The notes beneath the pieces are model-generated. The model saw nothing but the letters and a program-made list of their open reading frames with translations, was not told the origin of the DNA and searched no databases. From assembly GCF_004366375.1 (NCBI RefSeq), contig NZ_SOEF01000002.1, positions 1 to 64,000 of the forward strand: a DNA stretch of 64,000 nt, given 5' to 3'. Of this stretch, positions 32,694-42,342 are shown piece after piece. Origin of the DNA: Halanaerobium congolense. GTDB lineage: Bacteria > Bacillota > Halanaerobiia > Halanaerobiales > Halanaerobiaceae. Each line of letters starts with the position of its first letter. Positions within the stretch are counted from its first letter, which is position 1. The translations under genes and the position numbers were made by a program.

Positions 32694-34304
32694 TTATTTA
32701 TTATACATTTCAGCATAATATCTTTCTAACATTCTTTTAGCAGAGAATCTTTCATAAGTTGTAGCAATACTTTCCATCATCATATCTTTCCAGCGATCTT
32801 TATTGCCGTAGAAAGTAGGAACAACTTCATTTAATAAGACTCTGTAGAGTGCGTAAAGATCACTTTCATCCTGACCTTCACCTACATAACCGTCTCCAAA
32901 CTGCCAACCATTAATTCCGTGCTCACAGCCTTCAACCCACCAGCCATCAAGAATACTCAGGTTCAGACCGCCGTTCATAGCAGCTTTCATACCGGAAGTA
33001 CCGCTTGCTTCAAGTGGTTTGCGGGGATTGTTTAACCAAATATCAACACCGCGGGTCATGTAGCGGGCAATTTCCATGTTATAATCTTCTAAGAAAACTA
33101 CACTATTTGGGAATTCTTTCGCTTTTTTAACCAGCTTAGCTACGATTTCTTTACCATTATCATCTGTTGGATGAGCTTTACCAGAAAAGACTATCTGAAC
33201 ATCACCTGATTCTAAATAAGGGTCAATCAGATCTGATTTCTTAAAGATTAAATTAGGACGCTTATAGGCTGTTGCCCTTCTGGCAAAACCGATAATTAAC
33301 TTATCTGGATCAAGCTTAGCCCCATTTCTTTTCTTGATAAAATCAACCAACTCTTTTTTCATAGTCTGATGTGTTTTATAAATAGCTTCAGTGTCTCCCA
33401 TATTTTCTACAATTCTATCATCAACCCAGGTGCCTCTATGAACACCATTGGTAATTGAGATGATTGGAGATTTACCAGCAACATTTTTCCACATTTCTCG
33501 TGAAGTTTGACCATGTAATTTAGCAACACCATTAGACACTCTAGAGAGGCGTAAACCTGCTACTGTCATGCTGAAAGGACTGTCGCCAATTTCTTTCATT
33601 TGTTTTCTAGTTAAAGTATTAAAAGCACTCATTTTTTTAAGACTATCTAAACTATGAGACTCATTTCCTTCTTTAACAGGTGTATGAGTTGTAAAGACAA
33701 TTTCATCTTTAACATCATTCCAGGCTGTATGGAAGTCCATGCCAGTTTCAATTTTTTCTCTAATTAATTCAGTTCCTGCTAGAGCGGCATGTCCTTCATT
33801 GAAATGATAAATATCGATATTAAGGCCAAGCTTGCGGATAGCCCTAACTCCACCAATACCTAATGCAATTTCCTGGGCAATTCTTTTTTCATTAAATCCA
33901 TCATAAAGGCCATCGGTAATTGTCTGATACTTTCTGTTTTCCGGCAGATTGGCATCCAAGAGATATAAAGTGGCATTGTTAAACTTGTCTAGCTTCCATA
34001 TTTTAAGCTTAACTTCTTGCTCTCTAATTGTGACAGATACTGTTTCACCAGTGTCTACTGCATGTTTATAAATTTCTTTATTTACAGGATGCTGGTCTTC
34101 TGGTCTGCCTTCTGCATTGATTACCTGTTTTGAGTAACCTTTGCGCCATAAAAGTCCAATTCCTGTTACAGGATAAGAAAATTCTTTTGCCGCTTTGAGA
34201 ATATCTCCTGCTAAAATACCTAGTCCACCTGCATAGATACGCATATTTTCATCTAATCCGTATTCCATACAGAAATAAGCTGTATGTGGCTTATTGTTGT
34301 TCAT
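32694..34304 (-). CDS. glgP: Glycogen (alpha-glucan) phosphorylase
   Basis: Releases glucose 1-phosphate from alpha-1,4-glucans with inorganic phosphate and PLP. This is the short, about 540-residue alpha-glucan phosphorylase type rather than the 800-residue enzyme. It has YFCMEYGLDENMRIYAGGLG at the N-terminus, FTTHTPVKEGNE in the middle and the PLP-lysine segment ASGTSGMKAAMNGGLN with DGWW after it. The ATG at 34304 lies ten bases after AGGGAG; a TTG two codons earlier is less likely. It is downstream of the sucrose-phosphate synthase gene on the same strand. Confidence 0.92.
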   Translation of the reverse strand: MNNNKPHTAYFCMEYGLDENMRIYAGGLGILAGDILKAAKEFSYPVTGIGLLWRKGYSKQVINAEGRPEDQHPVNKEIYKHAVDTGETVSVTIREQEVKLKIWKLDKFNNATLYLLDANLPENRKYQTITDGLYDGFNEKRIAQEIALGIGGVRAIRKLGLNIDIYHFNEGHAALAGTELIREKIETGMDFHTAWNDVKDEIVFTTHTPVKEGNESHSLDSLKKMSAFNTLTRKQMKEIGDSPFSMTVAGLRLSRVSNGVAKLHGQTSREMWKNVAGKSPIISITNGVHRGTWVDDRIVENMGDTEAIYKTHQTMKKELVDFIKKRNGAKLDPDKLIIGFARRATAYKRPNLIFKKSDLIDPYLESGDVQIVFSGKAHPTDDNGKEIVAKLVKKAKEFPNSVVFLEDYNMEIARYMTRGVDIWLNNPRKPLEASGTSGMKAAMNGGLNLSILDGWWVEGCEHGINGWQFGDGYVGEGQDESDLYALYRVLLNEVVPTFYGNKDRWKDMMMESIATTYERFSAKRMLERYYAEMYNK

Positions 34305-34400
34305 TAACAAATCACTCCCTAATATTAACTAAAATTTTTCTGTTTTTTTCTAATAATAGTTATTCCTATCTATTCATTATATCAAATTATTAGCAAATGT

Positions 34401-35885
34401 CTATTTTTTGAAAACATTTTCTTTAAATTTTTCTAATAATTTATGCTCATTATCACTATCAGGCAGAAAATAGTAGGCTGGAATTTTGTTATGAACTACT
34501 GGTACTTTAATGCTTAAACCCTTTTCCATTGCTTTAAGATAGCGTTTTGCAGTCTGCTCCCAGGTATATTTACTTTCTACTCGTTTTTTAGCTTTTAATT
34601 GATATTCTCTCCAAATTGAACTTTCACCTACAATTTTTTTGAGCCCTCTTGCTATATCAGCAGGATCTTCGGGATCAATTAAAATTCCAAATTCATCATC
34701 AGCCATAATCTCACTTTGACCACCATTTTTAGTCACAACTGCAGGTAAACCAGCTGCCATTGCTTCTACCGGTGCTAAACCAAAAGGCTCATAGAAAGAA
34801 GTGAGTGAAAAAACTGATTCTCTTTCTGCAAGATAACCATAACATTCTGCCAGTTCTTTTTGACTGCTCAAAGGGAACATAGAAACTTTGCCTTCTAAAT
34901 CATATTCTTCAATAACTTTCATTATTTGATCTAAGATTTCTTTTTCTTCTCCTGCTGCAGAGCTGTAATCTTCAAATGGATTTTCAATACCACGGAGGGT
35001 AATCACTAAATTTGCTTTTTGCTGCAGTTCTTGATCTTCAGCAAAGGCTTTAACCAGTGCTAAATGGTTTTTCTTTTGATCAAGACGGCTGGCACAAATT
35101 ACTGCCGGTTTTTCAAGTCCTGCAGGGTCTAAATCTCTATTTAAATACTTTTCAATCATTTCAGCAGCTGCTTTAGAATAATTTCCGTCAAAAACATCAG
35201 TATTAACTCCAGGTGGGATGACAGAAAATTTATTATCATTATCTACATCCACAGCTCCTTTATAATATGGATGAGAATATTGTTCCATTCTTTCCTGAGT
35301 AGTACTGACTATAATTTGGTTAGAAAATTTCATTGTTAATCTTTCTGCTATAATGCGGCTGTGAAATTTGAATCTATCTATTAACTGATTAAAATTAGCT
35401 TTAGAAAAATTTAATTTGTCCATTTTTTGGGCTCCAAGTGAATGGCCTGTAAATGAAAATGGAGTCTCCATTTTTTCTTTCAATAAAACTCCTGCCAGCC
35501 CACCATCACCATAATGGGTGGTAAAAAAGTCTGGGAAAGCAGCTTCCTCATCATAAAATTCGGCGATTGCATCAATATATTCCTTTAAGTGAGGCCATAA
35601 CTTTTCTTTAGGCAGAAATTGATCTCCACCAAAGGGTAAGCGAATTATTCGTAAATTATCACAATTTGGATAGCTGTCATAAAGGCTGCTGAACTCAGGC
35701 CAGTCAGGATCATTTATTTGCCGGGTTATTATATCGACTTTAATTCCCATGTTAGCTAAAGCTTTACTAACTTCTTTAACATAAACCAGCTGGCCTCCAA
35801 AATCTGGATGCTCAGTCCAATAGCTGTCGTTAGGATCAAAGTTTCCCTGTGGATTTAAAAATGCTGCATGTTTAATTTCACGCAT
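34401..35885 (-). CDS. Sucrose-phosphate synthase (GT4 family)
   Basis: Transfers glucose from a nucleotide sugar to fructose 6-phosphate. The 494-residue protein has the N-terminus KHAAFLNPQGNFDPNDSYWT with HPDFGGQLVYVKEVS, then TGHSLGAQKMDKLNF and SFYEPFGLAPVEAMAAGLPA. These follow the H. orenii sucrose-phosphate synthase sequence I remember almost throughout. GGGAGG eight bases before the ATG at 35885 decides the start over an earlier one. It overlaps the fructokinase gene by eight bases, so the two are translationally coupled. No dedicated phosphatase domain is fused. Sucrose is a likely osmolyte or a carbon store. Confidence 0.9.
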   Translation of the reverse strand: MREIKHAAFLNPQGNFDPNDSYWTEHPDFGGQLVYVKEVSKALANMGIKVDIITRQINDPDWPEFSSLYDSYPNCDNLRIIRLPFGGDQFLPKEKLWPHLKEYIDAIAEFYDEEAAFPDFFTTHYGDGGLAGVLLKEKMETPFSFTGHSLGAQKMDKLNFSKANFNQLIDRFKFHSRIIAERLTMKFSNQIIVSTTQERMEQYSHPYYKGAVDVDNDNKFSVIPPGVNTDVFDGNYSKAAAEMIEKYLNRDLDPAGLEKPAVICASRLDQKKNHLALVKAFAEDQELQQKANLVITLRGIENPFEDYSSAAGEEKEILDQIMKVIEEYDLEGKVSMFPLSSQKELAECYGYLAERESVFSLTSFYEPFGLAPVEAMAAGLPAVVTKNGGQSEIMADDEFGILIDPEDPADIARGLKKIVGESSIWREYQLKAKKRVESKYTWEQTAKRYLKAMEKGLSIKVPVVHNKIPAYYFLPDSDNEHKLLEKFKENVFKK

Positions 35886-36879
35886 TAAAATTACCTCCCT
35901 CAATTGGCTGAATATCATAGTAAGATATAATTTCCATTAATGGTGGAACAGAAGATAGGGCACCAACACCTTGAATTTTAAAAGCTGCAACTGCATTTCC
36001 TAATTTGGCAGCTTCAACAATTGGAAGTCCTTTAAGAATTCCAGTTAAAAATCCGGACCAAAAAGAGTCACCGGCACCAGTAACATCAACAACTTTTTCT
36101 GAAAAAACCGGGATGTGTACCGGTTCATTTTTCCCATCAGAAAGTAGAACTCCATCTTTGCCTAAGGTTAAAATAACAATTTTAGCTCCATCATTATGAT
36201 ATTTTTTTAGATAATTTTCAGGATGATCCTGGCCATAGAGATGATAGGCATCATCTAAAGAGGGTTTAATAAAATCCGCTTGAGCTAAGAGTTCCCGGAT
36301 TATTTCACTACCCTTATTACCTTCCGGCCACAGAATAGCTCTAAAACTTGGATCAAAAGCAAAAACTTTATTTTTTTCAACTGCATGTTCTACAGCTTTA
36401 ACAGCATTTGTCCTCGCAGGATTTTTGGAGAGTATGAAACTTCCAGTAAAAAAGATTGAAGAATTATCTATTTTATTGTATATCTTTTCAGTTATCTTTA
36501 TGTTAATATCTGCTCCCCTGTAAGCAAGCCAGGAAGGTGTTTTTTTACTTTTATTGACAAAAATAATTGGTGTTCCTTCTTCCTGATCATGCTGCAGACA
36601 GTCGAGATTAACACCCTCTTTTTTCAAAATTTCTGTCAAATATTCGCCAAATTCATCTTTACCGACTCGACTAATAAAGGCTGTTTTATTTTCTAAGCGC
36701 TGCATATTGACTAAGACATTGGCTGGAGAACCACCAAAATAGCGGGTAAAATTAGCACATTCTTTAAGTGGTGCTTCTTCTCTAGAAATCATATCTAGTA
36801 AAACTTCTCCATAAGCAGTTATATCGAAATCATTTTTTTCGAAAGTTAAACTGTCATGAATTGTTAACAATACTCTCAC
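35878..36879 (-). CDS. PfkB-family carbohydrate kinase, probable fructokinase
   Basis: A 333-residue ribokinase-family kinase with FGGSPANVLVNMQRL (about 48-62) and the catalytic DVTGAGDSFWSGF near residue 265. The overall form is that of fructokinases, though IolC-type kinases look similar. Fructokinase supplies fructose 6-phosphate to the overlapping sucrose-phosphate synthase. The start is uncertain: GTG 36879 abuts the TGAGG signal, and a TTG two codons further in (36873) is also possible. It is the first gene of the minus-strand kinase-SPS-glgP unit. Confidence 0.8.
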   Translation of the reverse strand: MRVLLTIHDSLTFEKNDFDITAYGEVLLDMISREEAPLKECANFTRYFGGSPANVLVNMQRLENKTAFISRVGKDEFGEYLTEILKKEGVNLDCLQHDQEEGTPIIFVNKSKKTPSWLAYRGADINIKITEKIYNKIDNSSIFFTGSFILSKNPARTNAVKAVEHAVEKNKVFAFDPSFRAILWPEGNKGSEIIRELLAQADFIKPSLDDAYHLYGQDHPENYLKKYHNDGAKIVILTLGKDGVLLSDGKNEPVHIPVFSEKVVDVTGAGDSFWSGFLTGILKGLPIVEAAKLGNAVAAFKIQGVGALSSVPPLMEIISYYDIQPIEGGNFNA

Positions 36880-37089
36880 CTCACATTTTAATTTTTAAGC
36901 TGTTCTTAAATATATTATTTCTACATAAATTTTAAATAACCTGTTTTTTAAAAGAATTAATCCAAAAAACTGGCAGGAATAGCTAATAAGATAAAGAATA
37001 AATAATAGTATAGACAATAAATTACAATTAATTTCTTTAAAAATAATGCTAATTTTAAATAAAATTACATTAGTAGTGGAGATGATTTT

Positions 37090-39009
37090 ATGTTTGAAAA
37101 AAAGCTGAATACAAAGCCGGCAAAATTATACTATGCAGGCGATGACTTAGGTTTAACGTTTTCTGAAGATAAGATACAGTATAAAATTTGGTCACCTCCT
37201 GCCCAGGCAGCAGCTATTGAAATTTATGCTGATGATCAGGGGTGTAAGAAGTCAGCTGAATTTGAGTTAGAAGCTTCAATTAGTGATACCTGGCAGATTG
37301 AATTTTCAAAAGAATATTACGGAAAATATTATCAGTTGAGATTAAAACTACCCCGTAAAGAATATACATTTGTTGATCCCTGGACCAAGGCAGTTGGAAC
37401 AAATAGTAACTATGGTTTAATTGTTGATCCAGATAAAATTCATCCTCCGACTTGGACTCATGACCAGAAAGTGAAACTTGAAGATCCGGTTGATGCTGTA
37501 ATTTATGAACTGCATGTTAAAGATTTTTCTGCATCAAAAGAAAGTGGGATTCGACATAAGGGTAAATATAGTGCCTTTACGGAAAGACATAGTGTAAATA
37601 AAGAGGGTATGTTGACCGGAATTGCCCATCTAAAAGAATTAGGAGTAACCCATGTCCATTTACTTCCTGTTTATGACTTTGCCTCAGTTGATGACACTGA
37701 TCCTGATGATTATAATTGGGGCTATGACCCCTTATATTATATGGTTCCAGAAGGATCCTATGCTTCCAACCCGTCTAATGAGAGCAGAATTTATGAGTTT
37801 AAGAAAATGGTAAAAACGCTTCATGCTTATGGAATTGGTGTGATTATGGATGTAGTCTATAACCACACTTATCACACTCAGAATTCACCTTTTCAGAAGC
37901 TCTTTCCCAATTATTTTTACCGCTTTACTGAAGATGGAAAGTTTGCTAATGCATCTGGCTGTGGAAACGAAATCGCAACTGAACGAGAGATGATGCGTAA
38001 ATATATTGTTGATTCCCTGCTGTATTGGAGTCGAGAATATCATATAGATGGTTTTAGGTTTGATTTAATGGCCGCTGTTGATCGTGAAACTATGCTTTTA
38101 GCTGAACATAAGCTGCGCAAAGAAAATTCTTCAGTTTTAGTTTATGGTGAACCGTGGACAGCGATTGAGCCGCAGCTGCACCGCTATCAGCAGATTAGAA
38201 AAAGTGATCAAAAAGGGACGGGAATTTCAGTTTTTAATGATAATTATCGAAATGCGCTTAAAGGAAATAGTGATGGCACGGAAAAAGGTTTTATTCAGGG
38301 AACGATTGGTTTAGAAAGAGAAATTAATGAAGGAATAATTGGCTCAATTGGATTAGAAGAAAGACGTTTATATGGTTTTACCCTTCATCCGGGAGAGAGT
38401 ATTAATTATTTAGAAGCTCATGATAATCTGACACTTTGGGATAAGCTGGCCCGCTCCTGTCCTGGAGCTGATGAGGAGCAGCGAAAGAAGATGCACAAGC
38501 TGGGCCAGACAATTTTATTAACTTCTCAGGGAGTTCCTTTTATGCTGGCTGGAACTGAATTTTTGAGAACTAAATTTGGTGATAAAAACAGTTTTGCCTC
38601 TGATATTTCAGTAAATGAATTGAAATGGGAAAGAAAGACCACTTATAGAGATCATTTCAGCTATATCAAAGGTTTAATCAACCTCCGCAGCCATCATCCT
38701 GCTTTTAGGATGAGAAAAAGATCAGATATTAAAGAACATTTACATTTTATAAATTCTCCATTTGGAACTGTAGGTTATGGTATTTTCAATAATGCCAATG
38801 AGGATTCCTGGAGTACAATTTTAGTTTTGTTAAACCCTTCTAAAGAATGGAATCAGTTTCATCTTCCGGAAAATAGGACCTGGGCTATTGTTGTTGATGA
38901 CAAAGAAGCAGGAACTGAACCAATTAGATTTTTTCATTCAGATGAAGTTTTAGTGCCCCCAATAACAGGTATGGTAATTTATGCTGCAGATCTAGTTACA
39001 GGCTATTAA
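37090..39009 (+). CDS. pulA: Type I pullulanase (debranching enzyme)
   Basis: Hydrolyses alpha-1,6 branches of pullulan or glycogen. The 639-residue protein has no signal peptide, so it acts inside the cell, consistent with glycogen breakdown with GlgP. An N-terminal CBM48-like domain precedes the GH13_14 barrel: the pullulanase signature YNWGYDP, DVVYNHT, nucleophile Asp325 (GFRFD), acid/base Glu354 (YGEPW) and Asp445 (LEAHDN). GTGGAG lies just before the start. Divergent from the fructokinase gene. Confidence 0.94.
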   Translation: MFEKKLNTKPAKLYYAGDDLGLTFSEDKIQYKIWSPPAQAAAIEIYADDQGCKKSAEFELEASISDTWQIEFSKEYYGKYYQLRLKLPRKEYTFVDPWTKAVGTNSNYGLIVDPDKIHPPTWTHDQKVKLEDPVDAVIYELHVKDFSASKESGIRHKGKYSAFTERHSVNKEGMLTGIAHLKELGVTHVHLLPVYDFASVDDTDPDDYNWGYDPLYYMVPEGSYASNPSNESRIYEFKKMVKTLHAYGIGVIMDVVYNHTYHTQNSPFQKLFPNYFYRFTEDGKFANASGCGNEIATEREMMRKYIVDSLLYWSREYHIDGFRFDLMAAVDRETMLLAEHKLRKENSSVLVYGEPWTAIEPQLHRYQQIRKSDQKGTGISVFNDNYRNALKGNSDGTEKGFIQGTIGLEREINEGIIGSIGLEERRLYGFTLHPGESINYLEAHDNLTLWDKLARSCPGADEEQRKKMHKLGQTILLTSQGVPFMLAGTEFLRTKFGDKNSFASDISVNELKWERKTTYRDHFSYIKGLINLRSHHPAFRMRKRSDIKEHLHFINSPFGTVGYGIFNNANEDSWSTILVLLNPSKEWNQFHLPENRTWAIVVDDKEAGTEPIRFFHSDEVLVPPITGMVIYAADLVTGY

Positions 39010-39024
39010 AAGCTTGTAGCTTTT
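39008..39024 (+). terminator. Short hairpin at the end of pulA
   Basis: AAAAGCT-TGT-AGCTTTT overlaps the TAA and is followed by CTGCTC rather than a T run. A weak terminator at best. Confidence 0.45.
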
Positions 39025-39143
39025 CTGCTCTTATGATAAAATAAATAACAAGTAACTGAGCAGTGAGTATTTTAATTTATTTTAAATTGTGGAAATCTTA
39101 ATTTGTTTTAAGATAAGATTAAGAAGGGAGAAGATAGCAGCTT

Positions 39144-41063
39144 ATGGTTAAAGTTAAGAGTTTAGAAAGAGATAAGGATTTAGAAAATGTTGAACTACCG
39201 GAAGAGGTTGAAGAATTGCTTGCAGCCTGTCCTAAATATATTGTTGCTCATAATGAACAGCAATTGGAAGATCTTTCTGTAAGAGACGCAAAAAATGGAT
39301 GTCAGGAAGTGAAATATGATATTCCTGGACGAGGAGAAGTTGTAGAAGCAGTCGTCTGTAAAGTGAGGAATGGTATTTCTGCAAATTATCCTGAACCATA
39401 TATGAGGCGGCGTGATCCTAACTGTATGCTGATTGCAGATGAAAAGGCTACAGATAAGGAAAAATATGAAAATCGTTTTGGTGAAAAGTTTGAAGATGGA
39501 ATGCGTGCAGAAACCTTTGCTTGGTTAAAAAAGCAAGAACTTGCACTTTTCTTTTTTGAAACTGGGCCAAAAGGCTTAGGTGTTAAAGCACTAGCTGTTG
39601 TACCAGCAAATGCTGCCTTTTTTGCTTTTGGTCTTTCATTACTGCAGGGGATTGTTGATACTCGCAAGCTGGAAGAAGTATTTAAACCTACCTCTCATAT
39701 TTATATTGCACCTCCTTTTAGACACACTCATTTTAATGGTGAGCAGGTTGTGGTTCACCGCAGGCTGAATACTAAATATGAAATGTTTGCTTATAATTTA
39801 TATCCAGGTCCCAGTGCTAAAAAGGGAGTTTATGGAATGCTGATTAATCAAGGTGAAAAAGAGGAATGGGTAACTTTACACTGCTCAGCTGTTCAGGTAG
39901 TAACACCTTATGGTAATACAGTTAACATTTCACATGAAGGTGCCAGCGGTGGTGGTAAAAGTGAAATGTTAGAGGACATGCATCGTGAAAGAAGTGGGCG
40001 ATTACTTTTTGGAAAAAATTTAATGACAGAGGAAAAATTTCATATAACTTTACCACAGGGTTGTGGTTTGCGGCCGATGACTGATGATATGGCAATCTGT
40101 CATAATTCACTTCAAAAAGATAATGGAAAATTAACTTTAATGGATGCTGAGAATTCTTGGTTTGTAAGGGTAGATCATATTGATAAGTATGGTACAGAAC
40201 CAAACCTGGAGGCAATTACAGCTGATCCAGATAAACCTTTATTGTTTCTAAATATTGATGCTGCACCAAATAGTACAGCTTTAATCTGGGAGCATATAGA
40301 AGATGAGCCGGATAAACCATGTCCTAACCCTCGAGTTACTATTCCTAGAGATATTATACCTGATGTTCTAAAAGAACCGTTATCAATTGATGTCCGCAGT
40401 TTTGGGGTGAGAGTTCCTCCCTGTACTAAGGAAAATCCTACTTATGGAATTTTAGGATTATTTCATGTTTTACCACCAGCTCTAGCCTGGCTCTGGCGTT
40501 TAGTTGCTCCGAGAGGGTATGGAAATCCAAGTATTATTACTGGAGATGGAATGAGCTCTGAAGGAGTTGGCTCTTACTGGCCTTTTGCAACGGGGAAGAA
40601 AGTTGATCAGGCTAATTTATTATTAGAACAGATCATGGACACTCCAAAAGTAAAATATATTTTAATTCCAAACCAGCACATCGGTGCCTGGAAAGTTGGA
40701 TTTATGCCCGAATGGATAACTAGAGAATATTTAGCTCGTCGGGGTGGAGCTTGGTTTACAGAAGATCAGCTGAGGCCGGCTCGAATGCCGCTGCTTGGAT
40801 ATTCACTGCAGGAACTGCTGGTTGAAGGCCAAAATATTGAAAGAGAATTTCTGCAGGTTCACCGTCAGGCAGAAGTAGGCGAAAAGGCCTATGATATTGG
40901 AGGTAAGATTCTCTCTGATTTCTTTAAAAAATGTTTAAGAGATTTTTTAGAACCTGGTTTACATCCTGTGGGCCGTAAAATAATCGAAACAGCTCTTAAT
41001 GATGGGACTGTAGATGATTACGGTGACCTGATTGAAGGTGAACCAATAATTAGGGAAATTTAA
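39144..41063 (+). CDS. DUF4914 family protein with a P-loop-like motif
   Basis: A 639-residue protein of the DUF4914 type, of unknown function. Near residue 267 is EGASGGGKSEML, which resembles a nucleotide-binding P-loop of the kind found in PEP carboxykinase-like proteins; RHTHFNGEQVVVHRR and RRGGAWFTEDQL are further conserved-looking blocks. AAGGGAGAAG precedes the start. It sits inside the glycogen gene block between pulA and glgDCB, suggesting a carbohydrate or phosphate-transfer link. Coding-like sequence continues in another frame after the stop (41066 onward), so the C-terminus may be frameshift-truncated. Confidence 0.78.
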   Translation: MVKVKSLERDKDLENVELPEEVEELLAACPKYIVAHNEQQLEDLSVRDAKNGCQEVKYDIPGRGEVVEAVVCKVRNGISANYPEPYMRRRDPNCMLIADEKATDKEKYENRFGEKFEDGMRAETFAWLKKQELALFFFETGPKGLGVKALAVVPANAAFFAFGLSLLQGIVDTRKLEEVFKPTSHIYIAPPFRHTHFNGEQVVVHRRLNTKYEMFAYNLYPGPSAKKGVYGMLINQGEKEEWVTLHCSAVQVVTPYGNTVNISHEGASGGGKSEMLEDMHRERSGRLLFGKNLMTEEKFHITLPQGCGLRPMTDDMAICHNSLQKDNGKLTLMDAENSWFVRVDHIDKYGTEPNLEAITADPDKPLLFLNIDAAPNSTALIWEHIEDEPDKPCPNPRVTIPRDIIPDVLKEPLSIDVRSFGVRVPPCTKENPTYGILGLFHVLPPALAWLWRLVAPRGYGNPSIITGDGMSSEGVGSYWPFATGKKVDQANLLLEQIMDTPKVKYILIPNQHIGAWKVGFMPEWITREYLARRGGAWFTEDQLRPARMPLLGYSLQELLVEGQNIEREFLQVHRQAEVGEKAYDIGGKILSDFFKKCLRDFLEPGLHPVGRKIIETALNDGTVDDYGDLIEGEPIIREI

Positions 41064-41065
41064 TA

Positions 41066-41167
41066 AAATTTGCCGAAGCAGAGCTGGGAGTTAAGTTTAA
41101 AGAAAAAGCTGGAGCGGTTCTGGCAGCTGATCAATTTATAGAATTTATTAAGGCATGTAGAAAAAAT
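41066..41167 (+). pseudogene. Out-of-frame coding-like tail after DUF4914
   Basis: In the frame one base back from DUF4914, the 34 codons after its stop read KFAEAELGVKFKEKAGAVLA and continue to IEFIKACRKN. This is amphipathic, protein-like sequence with no start codon or ribosome binding site of its own. The simplest reading is that DUF4914 once continued through REI-KFAEAEL and a small insertion (about five bases near 41061-41065) broke the frame. Alternatively it is chance. Confidence 0.35.
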
Positions 41168-41182
41168 CTACATGCCTTTTTA
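41151..41182. terminator. Bidirectional terminator between DUF4914 and glgD
   Basis: AGGCATGTAG pairs perfectly with CTACATGCCT around AAAAAAT, with a T run on the plus side and an A-rich stretch on the minus side. It serves the convergent DUF4914 and glgD genes. Confidence 0.88.
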
Positions 41183-41189
41183 CACGTTA

Positions 41190-42305
41190 TTAGACTATTG
41201 TATTTTTGGAAATAATCATTGGGAGGTTCGTATCTCCTTTTAATGATTTATCAGCAGTAATTTGAACTCCCTTATCTAAAATAACATTTTCTAGATAGGC
41301 ATTGGCTCCAATCACTGATTTCTGCATAATAATAGAATTTTTGATTGTTGCTCCTGGATGAATTTTTACTCCTCGAAAGAGCACACTATTTTTTACCTCA
41401 CCTTTAATCAAACATCCATTAGCAGTCAGAATGTTTTTAGCATTAACTCCATTTTTATAAGCAGTAGGTGCCTCGTCTTTTGGTTTAGTATAGATCGGGC
41501 CATTTTTTAAAAACAAATCCTGCCAGACAGTTGGTTTTAATAGTTCCAGGTTGCTTTTGTAATAGCCGTTAATTGAGTTGATAACTGCAGCATAAGAATG
41601 GAAAGGGTAACCGTAGATTTTTAAATTATCCAGGTTACCAATAATTGCATTTTTAATAAAATCCCATTCGCCTTTTGAAATACAGTCATCAATAATATCT
41701 AAAAGCAGATCTTTTTTCATTATATATTTCTGCATAGAAATTTTTTTATAATAATTCTTTTTTGGGTTAACTTTCATATCAATAATTCGGTCATTATCAT
41801 CAGTGTTAATTACCGTATAAGTTGTGTCTCGACGAAAAACATTCAGCTCCCGATAAATTATTGTAATGTCATTTTCATTTTCTAAATGGTATTTAAAAGC
41901 ATCTCTGTAATCAATATTTGCTACCACATTGGGGCTGTCGATGATTACATATTCCTGAGTGCTTCTTTTAATATAATCTATATTACTGGCAAAGTTCTGG
42001 AGATCCCCCTTATAGGCTCTATTTGCCTGATAAATATGGGCAGGCGGTAAAATAAAAAGTCCATTTCGTTTTCGATCTAAATCCCAGGCCTTACCAAATC
42101 CAATATGATCCATTAATGATCTGTACTTGGTCTGAAGTAAAAGTCCTACATTGGTGATACCAGAATTAACCAGATTAGATAGAGGAAAGTCAATCAAGCG
42201 ATAGCGGGCTCCAAAAGGAACAGAAGCTAAAGAGCGGTGGCCCGTTAGTTTATCTAAAAATGATTCATCCAGAGCATTATTTATGATAGCCATTACATTA
42301 TTCAT
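41190..42305 (-). CDS. glgD: GlgD subunit of glucose-1-phosphate adenylyltransferase
   Basis: A 371-residue paralogue of GlgC. It keeps the fold ([21 protein letters not shown] and the left-handed helix repeats at the C-terminus, VKNSVLFRGVKIHPGATIKNS) but lacks the GGxGTRL nucleotide loop, reading NNALDESFLDKLTG there. In Firmicutes GlgD is the regulatory partner of GlgC. The ATG at 42305 follows GGCGGAG; an ATG at 42341, two bases after the glgC stop region, is possible through coupling but adds 12 untypical residues. It lies in the glgB-glgC-glgD operon. Confidence 0.93.
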   Translation of the reverse strand: MNNVMAIINNALDESFLDKLTGHRSLASVPFGARYRLIDFPLSNLVNSGITNVGLLLQTKYRSLMDHIGFGKAWDLDRKRNGLFILPPAHIYQANRAYKGDLQNFASNIDYIKRSTQEYVIIDSPNVVANIDYRDAFKYHLENENDITIIYRELNVFRRDTTYTVINTDDNDRIIDMKVNPKKNYYKKISMQKYIMKKDLLLDIIDDCISKGEWDFIKNAIIGNLDNLKIYGYPFHSYAAVINSINGYYKSNLELLKPTVWQDLFLKNGPIYTKPKDEAPTAYKNGVNAKNILTANGCLIKGEVKNSVLFRGVKIHPGATIKNSIIMQKSVIGANAYLENVILDKGVQITADKSLKGDTNLPMIISKNTIV

Positions 42306-42342
42306 ACTTGCTCCGCCTTTTTTATAGATAGGTGTCATCATT

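Noticed and set aside
39386-40215. Two minus-strand open frames of 93 and 97 codons
   Set aside because: Both lie inside the DUF4914 gene, have no recognisable domains or start signals, and read as antisense shadows.
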